From positions 248,001 to 312,000 of the forward strand of contig CANMLG010000016.1 in assembly GCA_947498765.1 (NCBI GenBank): a stretch of 64,000 nucleotides of DNA, given 5' to 3'. The stretch's first letter is position 1; each line of letters begins with the position of its first letter. The position numbers and the translations under genes were made by a program. Shown here piece by piece: positions 53,399 through 63,279 of the stretch. The notes beneath the pieces were generated by a model. It did no database searches and had not been told where the DNA came from. It saw nothing but the letters and a program-made list of their open reading frames with translations. This stretch comes from an uncultured Aquimarina sp. (GTDB taxonomy: Bacteria; Bacteroidota; Bacteroidia; Flavobacteriales; Flavobacteriaceae).

Positions 53399-54364
53399 AT
53401 GAAACTTAGAAAACTGATTTATGGTGCGGCTGTACTGTCAGCCTTTGCAATTTCTTGTGATAGTGATGATGAAAGCAACAAAGAAAATGACGCTAGTTTA
53501 GCAAGTGTAAACTTGAATATTACTGGTCTTGAAGCCTTAGGAGATGATTTTGTTTACGAAGGTTGGTTGATAGTTGATGGAAGCCCAATAAGTACGGGAA
53601 GGTTTACTGATCCAGAGCTTAAATCTCAAGAGGTTGATAAAGATATGTTAGCTTCAGCAGCAGCTTATGTGTTATCTATTGAGCCGGCTAATGAAACTGG
53701 TGACGATTTAGTAGAACCAGCACCAACAAAATTATTTAGAGCTGAATTTGCAGAGGGTAGTAATACAGCTGCTATTAGTTACAAAACGATTAATGAAAAG
53801 TTTGCAGATTTAGAAGTAACAAAAACTGAGATTTCAGGTAAATTCTTTTTAAGAACCCCAACTGATGAAGCAATGGGTGCAGGTGATAACGACAATAACG
53901 AAGCTGGAGTATGGTTTGGTACGCCAGGCACAATGCCACCAGCAGCAAGTTTAGAATTACCAGTTTTAGCAGCAGATAGCGGTTGGAAATATGAAGGATG
54001 GGCTGTAGTAAATGGAGTGCCTTATTCAACAGGTACTTTTAGTAATCCTAAATTAGCTGATGATAATGCTATGGCTAGTTTGGATAACAGACCGATTGAA
54101 ACTTTTAGAGGTGCTGAAAATTTTGGACCACCAATTCCAGGAGAGGATTTTATTAATAATTTAGAAGGTACTGGTTTTGAAGGTGGCGCAGATTTAAAAG
54201 GAGCTACTATTGTAATTTCATTAGAACCTAACCCTGATGATGATAAGAAAAAACCATTTACGTTAAAACCTCTTGCTGGTATGGCAGGGCAAGAAACGGC
54301 TCCAAGGGCTTACGATTTTGGAGAGAATTTAAAATCATTCCCCACAGGAACAATAACTCGATAA
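53399..54364 (+). CDS. Lipoprotein with two anti-sigma-K-like repeats
   Basis: 321 residues. The lipoprotein signal ends FAISCDSDD. The mature part has two copies of one domain: YEGWLIVDGSPISTGRF (about 53-70) and YEGWAVVNGVPYSTGTF (about 197-214), each preceded by a LxxLGDD/LAADSGW turn and followed by a strand VLSIEP or VISLEP. This YEGWxxxDGxPxSTGxF block is seen in anti-sigma-factor-like and related Bacteroidota extracellular domains. No transmembrane helix or zinc site; so probably not a true anti-sigma factor. The neighbouring Crp-type gene may regulate it. Confidence 0.78.
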   Translation: MKLRKLIYGAAVLSAFAISCDSDDESNKENDASLASVNLNITGLEALGDDFVYEGWLIVDGSPISTGRFTDPELKSQEVDKDMLASAAAYVLSIEPANETGDDLVEPAPTKLFRAEFAEGSNTAAISYKTINEKFADLEVTKTEISGKFFLRTPTDEAMGAGDNDNNEAGVWFGTPGTMPPAASLELPVLAADSGWKYEGWAVVNGVPYSTGTFSNPKLADDNAMASLDNRPIETFRGAENFGPPIPGEDFINNLEGTGFEGGADLKGATIVISLEPNPDDDKKKPFTLKPLAGMAGQETAPRAYDFGENLKSFPTGTITR

Positions 54365-54390
54365 CTCTAACAATTGCTGTGAGAATGATT

Positions 54391-54422
54391 AGAAACCGTA
54401 TGAATTAGTTCATACGGTTTCT
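54391..54422. terminator. Bidirectional terminator between convergent genes
   Basis: Perfect 14-bp arms (54391-54404, 54409-54422), 4-nt loop. U-rich on the plus strand after the stem. It separates the repeat lipoprotein gene from the AraC-type gene. Confidence 0.85.
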
Positions 54423-54438
54423 TTATTTATAGATGTTT

Positions 54439-55557
54439 TTAAATCGAATTATCTACTTTTGATTCAAAGTATTCAGACGGAGAACTTCCAATCAAATTTT
54501 TAAAGGATTTATTAAATGTTGTTTTTGAATTAAACCCAGCTTCTTGCGCTAAGCCATAAAATGTAAATTGTTTAGCCGTATCAGTTTTTGCAAGATGTAT
54601 AAATTCTTGAATGCGATAGTAATTTACATATTCAAAAAAGTTCATTCCTATGTTTTCATTTAATAGCCTTGCCAGTTCAGGGCTGTTTACTCCTAGCATT
54701 TCAGCTAATTCAGTTTTTAAAAGTTTTGAATTTAAATGAGGTTTTTTTTCTAGCATCAGCTGATCAAGTTTATTTTTAAGGGCATCCATATCCTTTATAC
54801 TTAGTTTGGATAATGCATATTTTTGTTTTTTTAAATTAGGAATTACACGTAATACTTCGGGATATAGCATGCTATAATATGTTATAAATAGAACGATTAG
54901 AGTAAGCACTATCCAAATATAAGGTCTGGCATTACGTTCTAATCTGTCAAAGCCTAAAAAGCTAGTGGTATACAACACAAGCCAAATTCCTAAAGAAATC
55001 CCTATAACCAGTAGTAGGTTATTAATAAATCGAGCTCTTATCTCATAAGAAACCTCATTTTTAAGATTGTCCATAAATGAGGTAAAAACATTCCAAGCTA
55101 GTACCCAATAGGTAATATTGACTATTAGACCAAATGCATGACAAGTATAAATTACACGAATTAACTCTCCTGTTTTTATCCGTTGACTAATAATATTGTC
55201 GTTTGGAATAATAAAATAGATGAGTATAAAAATAAAATAGGTAATACCAGGTAGGTAATGAACTAAGTTTTGTTTAGTATTAGGAAGTTTTTGTAAAGTA
55301 GCTCTAGTAAATAAAAATAAAGTGGGACCAAAAAGTAAAGTGGATAATTCTGAAAGTGCAATGAACCTAAAATTAGGTCCCCAATAGCCAGTGTTGTAAA
55401 TTACCTTACCAAGTAAACCAACAGAAAGAGTAGCTATTAAAAAAGCCATGAAACCATTAATATGTCTTCTGTTTTTTTTCGAAAAAAAATAAATACAGAG
55501 TAGTAATATACTTTGAAAAAAGCCAAAATAAACTAATTGATTTAACAGAACTTCCAT
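54439..55557 (-). CDS. Membrane-anchored AraC-family regulator (7TM + HTH)
   Basis: 372 residues from the ATG at 55557. The N-terminal about 240 residues hold seven hydrophobic helices (for example FGFFQSILLLCIYFFSK, LVHYLPGITYFIFILIYFII, PYIWIVLTLIVLFITYY). The C-terminal part (about 270-370) is an AraC-type double HTH (LAEMLGVNSPELARLLNENI, FYGLAQEAGFNSKTTFNKSF, GSSPSEYFES). A signal sensed in the membrane would be passed to DNA. The secreted-protein gene 87 bp upstream on the same strand may be co-transcribed or be a partner. Confidence 0.9.
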   Translation of the reverse strand: MEVLLNQLVYFGFFQSILLLCIYFFSKKNRRHINGFMAFLIATLSVGLLGKVIYNTGYWGPNFRFIALSELSTLLFGPTLFLFTRATLQKLPNTKQNLVHYLPGITYFIFILIYFIIPNDNIISQRIKTGELIRVIYTCHAFGLIVNITYWVLAWNVFTSFMDNLKNEVSYEIRARFINNLLLVIGISLGIWLVLYTTSFLGFDRLERNARPYIWIVLTLIVLFITYYSMLYPEVLRVIPNLKKQKYALSKLSIKDMDALKNKLDQLMLEKKPHLNSKLLKTELAEMLGVNSPELARLLNENIGMNFFEYVNYYRIQEFIHLAKTDTAKQFTFYGLAQEAGFNSKTTFNKSFKNLIGSSPSEYFESKVDNSI

Positions 55558-55644
55558 AAATTTAATTTGATATTGAGTTTTATAAAAATAACATACTAAA
55601 CTCAAGTTAATAACTTATCTCATTTTACATCGTAATCACATAAT

Positions 55645-56337
55645 TTAATTGATTACAAATTGGTGTATATTTTTAAGTGTGCTGTAAGTTGCCAAAGGGT
55701 GTTTTTTTGCAAATGATTTAAAACTTGCTTTGTTTTTCCATTCAATAATACAAAATAAGTCAGGGTTATAATTGTAGCCTAAAGGCGAAGTACCATTGTT
55801 TAATTCAATAATAAATTTACCACCTGCATTTTCTATTTCAGTTTTCCATTGTGCTATAAAATTAGAAAATGAAACGGGATCTTTTTTCCAAAAAGAAGTA
55901 ACGATATTCAACTTTTTGGTGTTTACATAAAACTCAATATCCGTTGGAGCTTCATAGTAGGTTAATCCAAAATAGGTAAAAAGTTTTCTGCGTTGTTTGT
56001 GAAAATCAGGAACTTTTGTTGTAATGTTTTTTAGAAAACTTTCACGCTTATTTTTTGTGTCCCATTTACCGAAATACAAATTATAAGGAAAATGATTACC
56101 TAGTGTGTGTTTGGTAATCCCAAAATTTTGTTGTGGTTGGTATGAGTATTCATATGCAATTGGAAAAGCTGTTTTTTTATAGCGCTCAAATATCGTTTTG
56201 GAATTTGGGGTAACGCTTAAAAGTATAATATCTATAATTTCACCTTTTTTATATGAAAATGATCGGATATGATTTTGAGCACTAAGATTTAAAAACAATA
56301 GTGTAAAAATGAATAAAAATACTTTTGAAGTTTTCAT
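55645..56337 (-). CDS. Secreted protein of unknown function, perhaps two ferredoxin-like halves
   Basis: 230 residues from the ATG at 56337, which opens a signal peptide ending LNLSAQ. Two segments look alike in layout: one around 35-120 (GEIIDIILLSVTPNSKTIF, LYFGKWDTKNKRESF) and one around 150-230 (FIAQWKTEIENAGGKFIIEL, LFCIIEWKNKASFKSFAK). Both suggest a Dabb/DUF1330-type alpha-beta fold. No catalytic residues are evident. It lies 87 bp upstream of the membrane AraC regulator, same strand. Confidence 0.65.
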   Translation of the reverse strand: MKTSKVFLFIFTLLFLNLSAQNHIRSFSYKKGEIIDIILLSVTPNSKTIFERYKKTAFPIAYEYSYQPQQNFGITKHTLGNHFPYNLYFGKWDTKNKRESFLKNITTKVPDFHKQRRKLFTYFGLTYYEAPTDIEFYVNTKKLNIVTSFWKKDPVSFSNFIAQWKTEIENAGGKFIIELNNGTSPLGYNYNPDLFCIIEWKNKASFKSFAKKHPLATYSTLKNIHQFVIN

Positions 56338-56412
56338 AATAATGATTTTAAAATTTATAGAAAACAAAAGAATAAGATTCTTAATTAGTGAACAAAATAT
56401 ATAGGCTTGCAT

Positions 56413-56943
56413 GAGTGCGTATACGGTATATGTACATTAAATAGGGGTGTTTTGCTAATTTTATAGAGCTATTGATCACCATTTCAATGTAAGTGCTATT
56501 GTATTGTCAAATGCTATAGTGGAATCAATTTTGAGGTATAGTTTTCTGATATATGATCTTTCTAAAAATAAAAAAACTTTTTTCTAAGACGAATAGCACT
56601 AAAAAACGGGTTTTTTTTTCGAGTTTTTTTGATAAAGATTGATAGGTCTTGAAAAAAGTTAATGTTGGTAATAACGCGTTTCTTATTAAAAAAAGGTTTT
56701 TCTATGAGAGCTAGTACTAAAACTTCTTTTTTTATAAGATTATTAATTATTTTTTTAAGCTAATGTATTTTTGATAATTCATAAGCGCAATTAAATGTTT
56801 TCAGAAATTCCGTACAAACAAACCTCTTTTTTTAGTAATATCTTACAAATTGTAAAATAACAACTTAATCAATTTTAAAATCCAAATATTATAAGATTGC
56901 TTTGCTTATAATATGATACGATTTTTAAGAAATTACTTAAAGA
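56413..56943. other. Gene-free region upstream of the giant cytochrome protein
   Basis: About 530 bp, AT-rich, with many T and A runs and no convincing small ORF or RNA. One plus-strand -7-like box (TATTTTTG, 56766-56773) lies about 170 bp before the next start, with no clear -33 element. Confidence 0.45.
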
Positions 56944-59900
56944 ATGAAGAATTATCTATTATTATTATTCGCCTTTTTGGTATTATCAGGTGTTTTTGCT
57001 CAAATTCCCAATCAAGATTACCCTAATAATGAAGCATGGAAAGTGATAAGTCCCCAGATGGGTAAAGAACATATCAATCAACCTTCTGTGATTAGTGATC
57101 ATGTCGTATTAGCAGGAAATGGAATACATCAAATATGGAATATCAGTAATCCCTATAAGCCTTTTTTGGTAAAAGAATTCAAGAGCCCTGTTCACCGAAG
57201 AGGAGAGCAAGAAAGTCATCAGGTTTCGTATATGAAAGATAGTGATGGGAATTTATTTTTGGTTACCACTTCTGGTAAGGGGATTGATATCTGGAATATT
57301 AATAATATAAAAAATCCTAAAAATGTAGCTTCCATGACGCTACCAGGTATTAATTTTGGGGATGTAACTGATGCTGTATGGGGTATTACGGTACAAGGAA
57401 ATATTATCTATGTAGGTGCGACAAATCATGGAGTATATGTGGTAGATGCTAGTAATAAAAGAAAGCCTAAATTAGTTAAGACCTTAACAGAAGCTCAGAT
57501 AGGTGGTTTTAAAGCTGGTCCATTATTTTGTATTGGTAATCTTTTAGTAGTAACTACTCCAAAGAACACCTCAGGTATTGCTACTTTTGATATTAGCGAT
57601 TCAAAAAATCCTATACTTTTAGATAGCTTTAAGCCTACATTTAAGCCTTGGAAGAGTTATATCGGTGGATTTTACGGCAAGTATGCTACTTTGATTAATC
57701 CTTTCCAAATGTATGATGTTACTACGGATCCTAGAAATATTAAGAATGTAAGTACCACAGAAATTCCAAAATCAGAATATACATCTTATGATGATGACTT
57801 TTTGTACTTAGGAGGATCCCGAGGAGGGACAGAAGGAATATGGAAATTTGATATTTCTGATCCTAAGAAACCAGTACAAGTAGGAAGAGTAAAAGGAAGA
57901 GATACTAGATGGGATGATCAATTCAGTGTACCAGTAGGAAATTTATTAATTGTGGCTGATGACCAATACGTAAATGGTTTTGTAGGTGCTGTAGTTGCTG
58001 TACACGATACTAAAAAAGATACCAAACCTCCCAGAGTAATCTATACTAATCCAGAAAATGGAGCAACCAATCAAGCTTTGACTAGTAAAATTGGTATCTC
58101 GCTGTCAAGTTGGATTAATTTTAATAAGATTGATAAAAATTCTTTTAAAGTAAGAAAGGTAGGAGGAGCAGAAATATCTGGAACTTTTGGTTGGACATAT
58201 ACCTTGCTTTCTTTTGAACCCTCAAAACCTTTAGAACCCAATTCGACTTATGAAGTAATTTTAAATGGAAATGGGATACAAGATTTAGTAGGAAATAAGT
58301 TAGGACGTAACCATTCATTTAAATTTTCAACAGGTAATGCAGTGCTTTCTTCAGAGGATATTGTTATCGAAAAGCCAGATGCAGTTTCTGTTAATCAAAA
58401 TGTAAATTGGAAAGTGGTGAACCCCAATTCAAACTACACCTACCAATGGGATACAGGTAATGGAAATAAAGTTACAGGAACCTCCCCAGTTTTTAGTTAT
58501 AACCAATCAGGAAGATACAATGCAAAAGTATCTGTATTTGAACAAACTTCTACTATTTTGTTGGAAGCCGAATCAGGTGTTAGTAGAGGTGGCGTTACTG
58601 GAGGAAATTCTAATGACTCATTTTCAGGTAAAGGGTATGCAGATTTTCCTAATGGTAGAGGCGCTAATGTATACGTGGAAGTGAAATTTCAGAATTCAAG
58701 AGCTACTGATAATGCTTCATTATCCATTCGCTATGCTATGGGAGCTGGAGGTAGTAGACCGCTTAATCTTTCTATTAATGGAGGTAGACCTATAAAGGTG
58801 GAATTTTCATCTACTGGCTCGTGGAATGTGTATAAAAACGAAATCCTAAAAAATATAAGTTTACCAAAAGGGACTGTTACATTGCGATTATCTGCCACAG
58901 CAGGTAGTTCAGGAGGAAATATAGATCGTTTTGATATAATCAATAATAATGCAAGGCCTAGATTAGTCAATACTTTAGCATTTAATCAAGTAATAAATGG
59001 AATAAGTACTGTTACACCATCTAAATCTAGTTCTCAATTTGCTAAAGTTGGGAATAAGATATGGGTAGTTAATGAAGATGCGAATACAGTTTCATCTATT
59101 ACAGAAAATAATCTTCGTAAATCTAAGGAGGTTAAAGTTGGTAAAAAACCAATATCAATAGCCTCTGTTGGAAATAATAGGTTATGGGTACTCAATAAAA
59201 ATAGTGCAACAATCAGTGTTATTAATAGTAATACAAATTCAGTGGAAAGAACCATTGTGTTGCCAAGAGCTTCTAAACCTTCAGCATTGGTGGTGAATCA
59301 AGAGCTAACAAAAGGATACGTGAGTTTACAATCTTTGGGAAAAATCCTGGAACTTACTATAGCATCTAATGCAGTAACCAAAGAAATCAAGCTTAATAAT
59401 GATACTAATGGAATTTTACCTAAACCAGGAGCTATGGCGATTGATGGTGATGGACAATTCTTATACGTAGTACGGTTTGTGTCTGAAAATTCTAAATCAG
59501 AAATATATAAAATCTCTACGAAAACTTTTACTGATTATAGCACCATTACTTTGGGAGAATCTGTAGGTACCGATGGACCTAGATTTGGAAGAGGTATTCC
59601 AAATTATCTTACTAAAATTGCTATTGCGCCTGATGGTAATTCATTAAGAATAGCCTCAAAGAAGGATAATATTAAAAGAGGAATCAAAAGAGATGGGCTG
59701 CCTTTACAACATGATAACACAGTTAGAGCTATGGTGGCTAAAGTTGATTTAAATAATGATATAGATGATCTTAGGGGTAGAATGGATCTTGATAATAGTG
59801 ATCGCTGTCATGCTATTGAATTTAGTTCTAACGGCAGTATTATTTTTATTACAAAACCAGGGAATAATGAAGTATTTGTAGCTGACGCTAATACTAATAC

Positions 59901-61887
59901 TGAAATTGCAAGATTAGTTACTGGAACAGTACCCACGGATTTATTCTATGATGATACACAGAAACGACTTTATGTAAATAACTTCTTAGGGCGTTCTGTT
60001 TCTGTTTTTGATGTGGGTACAATTATAAATGGAGGATCAACTTCTAGTACATTGGCTACTATTAAAACAGTAAGTAAGGAATTACTTTCAGCAAAGGTGC
60101 TTAAAGGAAAAAAATTGTTTTATGATTCTTCTTCGCCAAGACTGATACAAGAAGGATATATGGCCTGTGCTAGTTGTCACTTAGATGGAGGAGGAGATGG
60201 TCAGGTATATGATTTTACAAACCTGGGAGAAGGATTTAGGAATACTATAAGTTTAATTGGTAAAGGAGGTATGGCACATGGTAGACTGCATTGGACAGCA
60301 AATTTTGACGAGATTCACGATTTTGAAAATCAAATACGAAGCTTGAATGGAGGAACTGGTTTAATGACAAATCAAAAATTTAATGTTGCGAATGATCCTT
60401 TAGGAAAAACTAAAAAGACAGCAGGTAAGAGTGATGATTTAGATGCTTTAGCTGCATACATTACTTCTTTAAATTCGTTTCCGGATAGTCCTTATACAAA
60501 GTCGAATGGAGATTTTACCAATGCTGCTAAAAATGGACAGAAAATGTTTAATGAATTGAAATGTTACGAGTGCCATAGTGGAAAAACGTATACCAACAGT
60601 AGTACCAAAGATTATCTGTATGATGTAGGTACTATAAATAATACAAGTGGAAAAAGACTTGATAAAAAATTATTAGGGATAGATGTGCCAACTCTAAAAG
60701 GCTTGTGGGCTACGGCACCTTATTTACACGATGGATCTGCAGCTACTTTGTTAGAAGTTTTTACGAAGAAAAATAATAATGAGAAACATGCTGCTACATC
60801 TGGATTGAGTAAAAAACAATTAAATGATTTAATTGCATTTTTGAATCAGTTAGATGATAATGCTCCTGCTGCATTGGAGTCTACCATTAATCTTACAATC
60901 ACTTCGCCTGTAGAAGCTCAAAAATTTAAAAAAGGAGCTGATATTACATTAAAAATGGATTCGAGTATTCCTAATATAACGAAAGTCGCTTATTATATAA
61001 ATGATAAATTAGTGGCAAACGAAACCAAAGCGCCTTTTAATTACGTTTTAAAAAATGCCAAATCAGGAAAAAAGGATGTCATTATTAAAGCTTTCTATGC
61101 TAATAATACAGCAGTAGTAAGTGATTGTGTAGAATTTATAGTAGAAGAGGAAGAGCAAACTCCTGTAGCAACAACCTCTATTGAAGTAATTGTAGAAGGA
61201 ACATATTATATTCGTAGTAAAAGTAATGGGCAAAACATTTTAGCAGCTAAAAGGGATGATTACAATGCTAAAATGAATAAACCAGGTAACTATAGTGACC
61301 AACGTTGGGAGTTTAAGCATATTGGAAATAATATCCATACTATTAAAAATATGGGAACTTCAAGGTATTTAGAAGTTGCCAATGCAACATGTGAAAATAG
61401 AGGGAACGTGAATACATGGATTAATTCAAATGGAAATCATAAAAAATGGATCATAACTAAAATTGGTATAAATTACTACCTTAGACCAGTTCATTGTAAA
61501 GATTTTGCGTTGGATAAAAATATAGGAAACTCTAATAATGTACATATTTGGAGTTATTCTAAAAATAATAGCAACCAGCAATTTGAATTGATACCACAAA
61601 ACGCTGCGAAAAATCTTTTGGATGATACTGTAAATTCAAGAATTGTTTTGTTTCAAGAAAATCAAGAAACATTAACAGTTGATTTATCCAATCATATGAA
61701 CAAAACATTGGATTATGCGATCATCGATTTAAAGGGAAGAATAATTTCTAAAGGAACGTTTAGTAAAAACCATAAAGAATTAAGTGTAATTAACACAAAT
61801 TCAATAAGTCAAGGCATGTATATGCTAAGAATTGAGAGTAAAGAGGTACAAGGATTCATCTATAACTTAAAATTTGTACAGCCGTAA
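56944..61887 (+). CDS. Giant secreted multidomain di-haem cytochrome c / CBM / ricin-lectin protein with T9SS tail
   Basis: 1647 residues. A signal peptide (ending SGVFAQ) is followed by a first LVIVD-type beta-propeller (about 30-355), an Ig-like Big_5 domain (about 360-465), a PKD domain (about 470-530), a CBM6/35-like module (from 540, LLEAESGVSRGG), and a second YncE-type propeller (about 690-1050). Then comes a cytochrome c peroxidase/MauG-like region with two haem motifs, C1075-A-S-C-H and C1207-Y-E-C-H, and the typical PTLKGLWATAPYLHDGSAAT. An Ig-like domain (about 1315-1405), a ricin-B lectin-like domain (about 1415-1550) and a T9SS sorting tail (about 1566-1647) complete it. It should be exported and cell-surface-bound or released, haem-loaded in the periplasm, and perhaps act on or near a polysaccharide. 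Alone in its transcript. Function is inferred. Confidence 0.85.
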   Translation: MKNYLLLLFAFLVLSGVFAQIPNQDYPNNEAWKVISPQMGKEHINQPSVISDHVVLAGNGIHQIWNISNPYKPFLVKEFKSPVHRRGEQESHQVSYMKDSDGNLFLVTTSGKGIDIWNINNIKNPKNVASMTLPGINFGDVTDAVWGITVQGNIIYVGATNHGVYVVDASNKRKPKLVKTLTEAQIGGFKAGPLFCIGNLLVVTTPKNTSGIATFDISDSKNPILLDSFKPTFKPWKSYIGGFYGKYATLINPFQMYDVTTDPRNIKNVSTTEIPKSEYTSYDDDFLYLGGSRGGTEGIWKFDISDPKKPVQVGRVKGRDTRWDDQFSVPVGNLLIVADDQYVNGFVGAVVAVHDTKKDTKPPRVIYTNPENGATNQALTSKIGISLSSWINFNKIDKNSFKVRKVGGAEISGTFGWTYTLLSFEPSKPLEPNSTYEVILNGNGIQDLVGNKLGRNHSFKFSTGNAVLSSEDIVIEKPDAVSVNQNVNWKVVNPNSNYTYQWDTGNGNKVTGTSPVFSYNQSGRYNAKVSVFEQTSTILLEAESGVSRGGVTGGNSNDSFSGKGYADFPNGRGANVYVEVKFQNSRATDNASLSIRYAMGAGGSRPLNLSINGGRPIKVEFSSTGSWNVYKNEILKNISLPKGTVTLRLSATAGSSGGNIDRFDIINNNARPRLVNTLAFNQVINGISTVTPSKSSSQFAKVGNKIWVVNEDANTVSSITENNLRKSKEVKVGKKPISIASVGNNRLWVLNKNSATISVINSNTNSVERTIVLPRASKPSALVVNQELTKGYVSLQSLGKILELTIASNAVTKEIKLNNDTNGILPKPGAMAIDGDGQFLYVVRFVSENSKSEIYKISTKTFTDYSTITLGESVGTDGPRFGRGIPNYLTKIAIAPDGNSLRIASKKDNIKRGIKRDGLPLQHDNTVRAMVAKVDLNNDIDDLRGRMDLDNSDRCHAIEFSSNGSIIFITKPGNNEVFVADANTNTEIARLVTGTVPTDLFYDDTQKRLYVNNFLGRSVSVFDVGTIINGGSTSSTLATIKTVSKELLSAKVLKGKKLFYDSSSPRLIQEGYMACASCHLDGGGDGQVYDFTNLGEGFRNTISLIGKGGMAHGRLHWTANFDEIHDFENQIRSLNGGTGLMTNQKFNVANDPLGKTKKTAGKSDDLDALAAYITSLNSFPDSPYTKSNGDFTNAAKNGQKMFNELKCYECHSGKTYTNSSTKDYLYDVGTINNTSGKRLDKKLLGIDVPTLKGLWATAPYLHDGSAATLLEVFTKKNNNEKHAATSGLSKKQLNDLIAFLNQLDDNAPAALESTINLTITSPVEAQKFKKGADITLKMDSSIPNITKVAYYINDKLVANETKAPFNYVLKNAKSGKKDVIIKAFYANNTAVVSDCVEFIVEEEEQTPVATTSIEVIVEGTYYIRSKSNGQNILAAKRDDYNAKMNKPGNYSDQRWEFKHIGNNIHTIKNMGTSRYLEVANATCENRGNVNTWINSNGNHKKWIITKIGINYYLRPVHCKDFALDKNIGNSNNVHIWSYSKNNSNQQFELIPQNAAKNLLDDTVNSRIVLFQENQETLTVDLSNHMNKTLDYAIIDLKGRIISKGTFSKNHKELSVINTNSISQGMYMLRIESKEVQGFIYNLKFVQP

Positions 61888-61920
61888 TAATCTGAGTGTA
61901 TTGAACTTTGTAAAATTAAA

Positions 61921-61955
61921 AGCAGGAGTCATTTTCATTAAATGCTCCTGTTTTT
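61921..61955 (+). terminator. Intrinsic terminator of the giant cytochrome gene
   Basis: GCAGGAG and CTCCTG arms with a continued CATTT/AAATG stem (one bulge) and a U-run, about 35 bp after the stop. Confidence 0.75.
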
Positions 61956-62144
61956 ATTTGATGAAATAATAAATGTAGAAGCTAAATCTTTTTTTTGAGT
62001 GGATAATTTATGAAATTGACTTAAATAATATGGGATTTTAAAAATATGTCTAAAAATAGATGTTACCATTATTTTAAGCTTTTTTTAAGCACAACCAATG
62101 TAGTATTTAAATACATTTGTTGTTTAGCTTATAAATAATAGTGC

Positions 62145-63272
62145 ATGCGAAAAATTATTCTTTCCATTCTTGGAATTTTATTCATTGTAGGATCATTTTT
62201 GTATGCTAAAAAATTAATAGCGGATAAAAAAAAGCCAAAGCCAATCTCGGAAAGAGTAGTGAAAACTGTTTTTACTGAAACGGTTACTAATAAAACGGTA
62301 AAAATAGTTATTCCTGCAAGTGGTAATTTGGTTGCTAAGCGCAGAGTCGAATTATTTTCGGAAGTACAAGGCGTTTTTAAAGTCGGAAGTAAATTATTTA
62401 GACCAGGCCAAAAGTTTACTAAAGGACAAACGCTTATTCGTATTGACGCAAATGAGTATTATGCCAGTGTGCAGTCGGCAAAAAGTGAGTTATACAACTC
62501 AATTGCAGCTATTATGCCAGATCTAAGATTGGATTTTCCTGAGGTATTTCCTAAATGGCAATCGTACTTAGCTTCTTATGATTTAACCAAATCAACTCCA
62601 GAGTTACCAAAAATAACATCTGAAAAAGAAAATTATTTTATTTCTGGTCGAGGCATCATTGCTAATTTTTATACCGTTAAAAATTTAGAGCAACGACTTT
62701 CTAAATACATTTTAAGAGCTCCTTTTACAGGAATTTTAACTGAAGCTTTGGTTACAGAAGGCTCGTTGATTAGAAATGGTCAAAAACTAGGCGAATTTAT
62801 TGATACCTCAGTATATGAAATGGAGATTGCAATCAGCGAATCTTTAGTAAGCTTCCTTAAAATAGGAAAAAAAGTAACACTAACTAATCTAGATAAAACT
62901 AAAGAATATACAGGAACTATTTCTAGAATTAATGGAAATATAGACAATGCTACCCAAACAGTAACTATTTATATTGAAGTAAAAGATCCCAATTTAAAAG
63001 CAGGAATGTTTTTAGAAGCAAATGTGGATGCCAGAGAAGAAAAAGAAGCTATTGAAGTTAACCGAAATTTGTTATTAGAAAATAATCAAATTTATGTAGT
63101 AAAGGATAGTGTTTTAGATGTTTTGGATGTGAATCCAGTATATTTTTCCGATAAAAAAGTAGTATTAAAATCGATACCTAATAATACGGTGATTTTAAAA
63201 AGACCTGTGCCTGGAGCTTATGCGGGTATGATAGTAAAACCATATTTGGCTAATGCTGAAACAAAAAAATAA
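62145..63272 (+). CDS. RND efflux periplasmic adaptor (membrane fusion protein)
   Basis: 375 residues. One N-terminal membrane anchor, a lipoyl-like domain split around a hairpin (PASGNLVAKRRVELFSEVQG ... ILRAPFTGILTEALVTEG), a beta-barrel domain (about 230-300) and a membrane-proximal domain. The helical hairpin is short. It links an inner-membrane RND pump to an outer-membrane channel. The pump gene starts 8 bp after it. Substrates are unknown. Confidence 0.9.
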   Translation: MRKIILSILGILFIVGSFLYAKKLIADKKKPKPISERVVKTVFTETVTNKTVKIVIPASGNLVAKRRVELFSEVQGVFKVGSKLFRPGQKFTKGQTLIRIDANEYYASVQSAKSELYNSIAAIMPDLRLDFPEVFPKWQSYLASYDLTKSTPELPKITSEKENYFISGRGIIANFYTVKNLEQRLSKYILRAPFTGILTEALVTEGSLIRNGQKLGEFIDTSVYEMEIAISESLVSFLKIGKKVTLTNLDKTKEYTGTISRINGNIDNATQTVTIYIEVKDPNLKAGMFLEANVDAREEKEAIEVNRNLLLENNQIYVVKDSVLDVLDVNPVYFSDKKVVLKSIPNNTVILKRPVPGAYAGMIVKPYLANAETKK

Positions 63273-63279
63273 GTAATCC

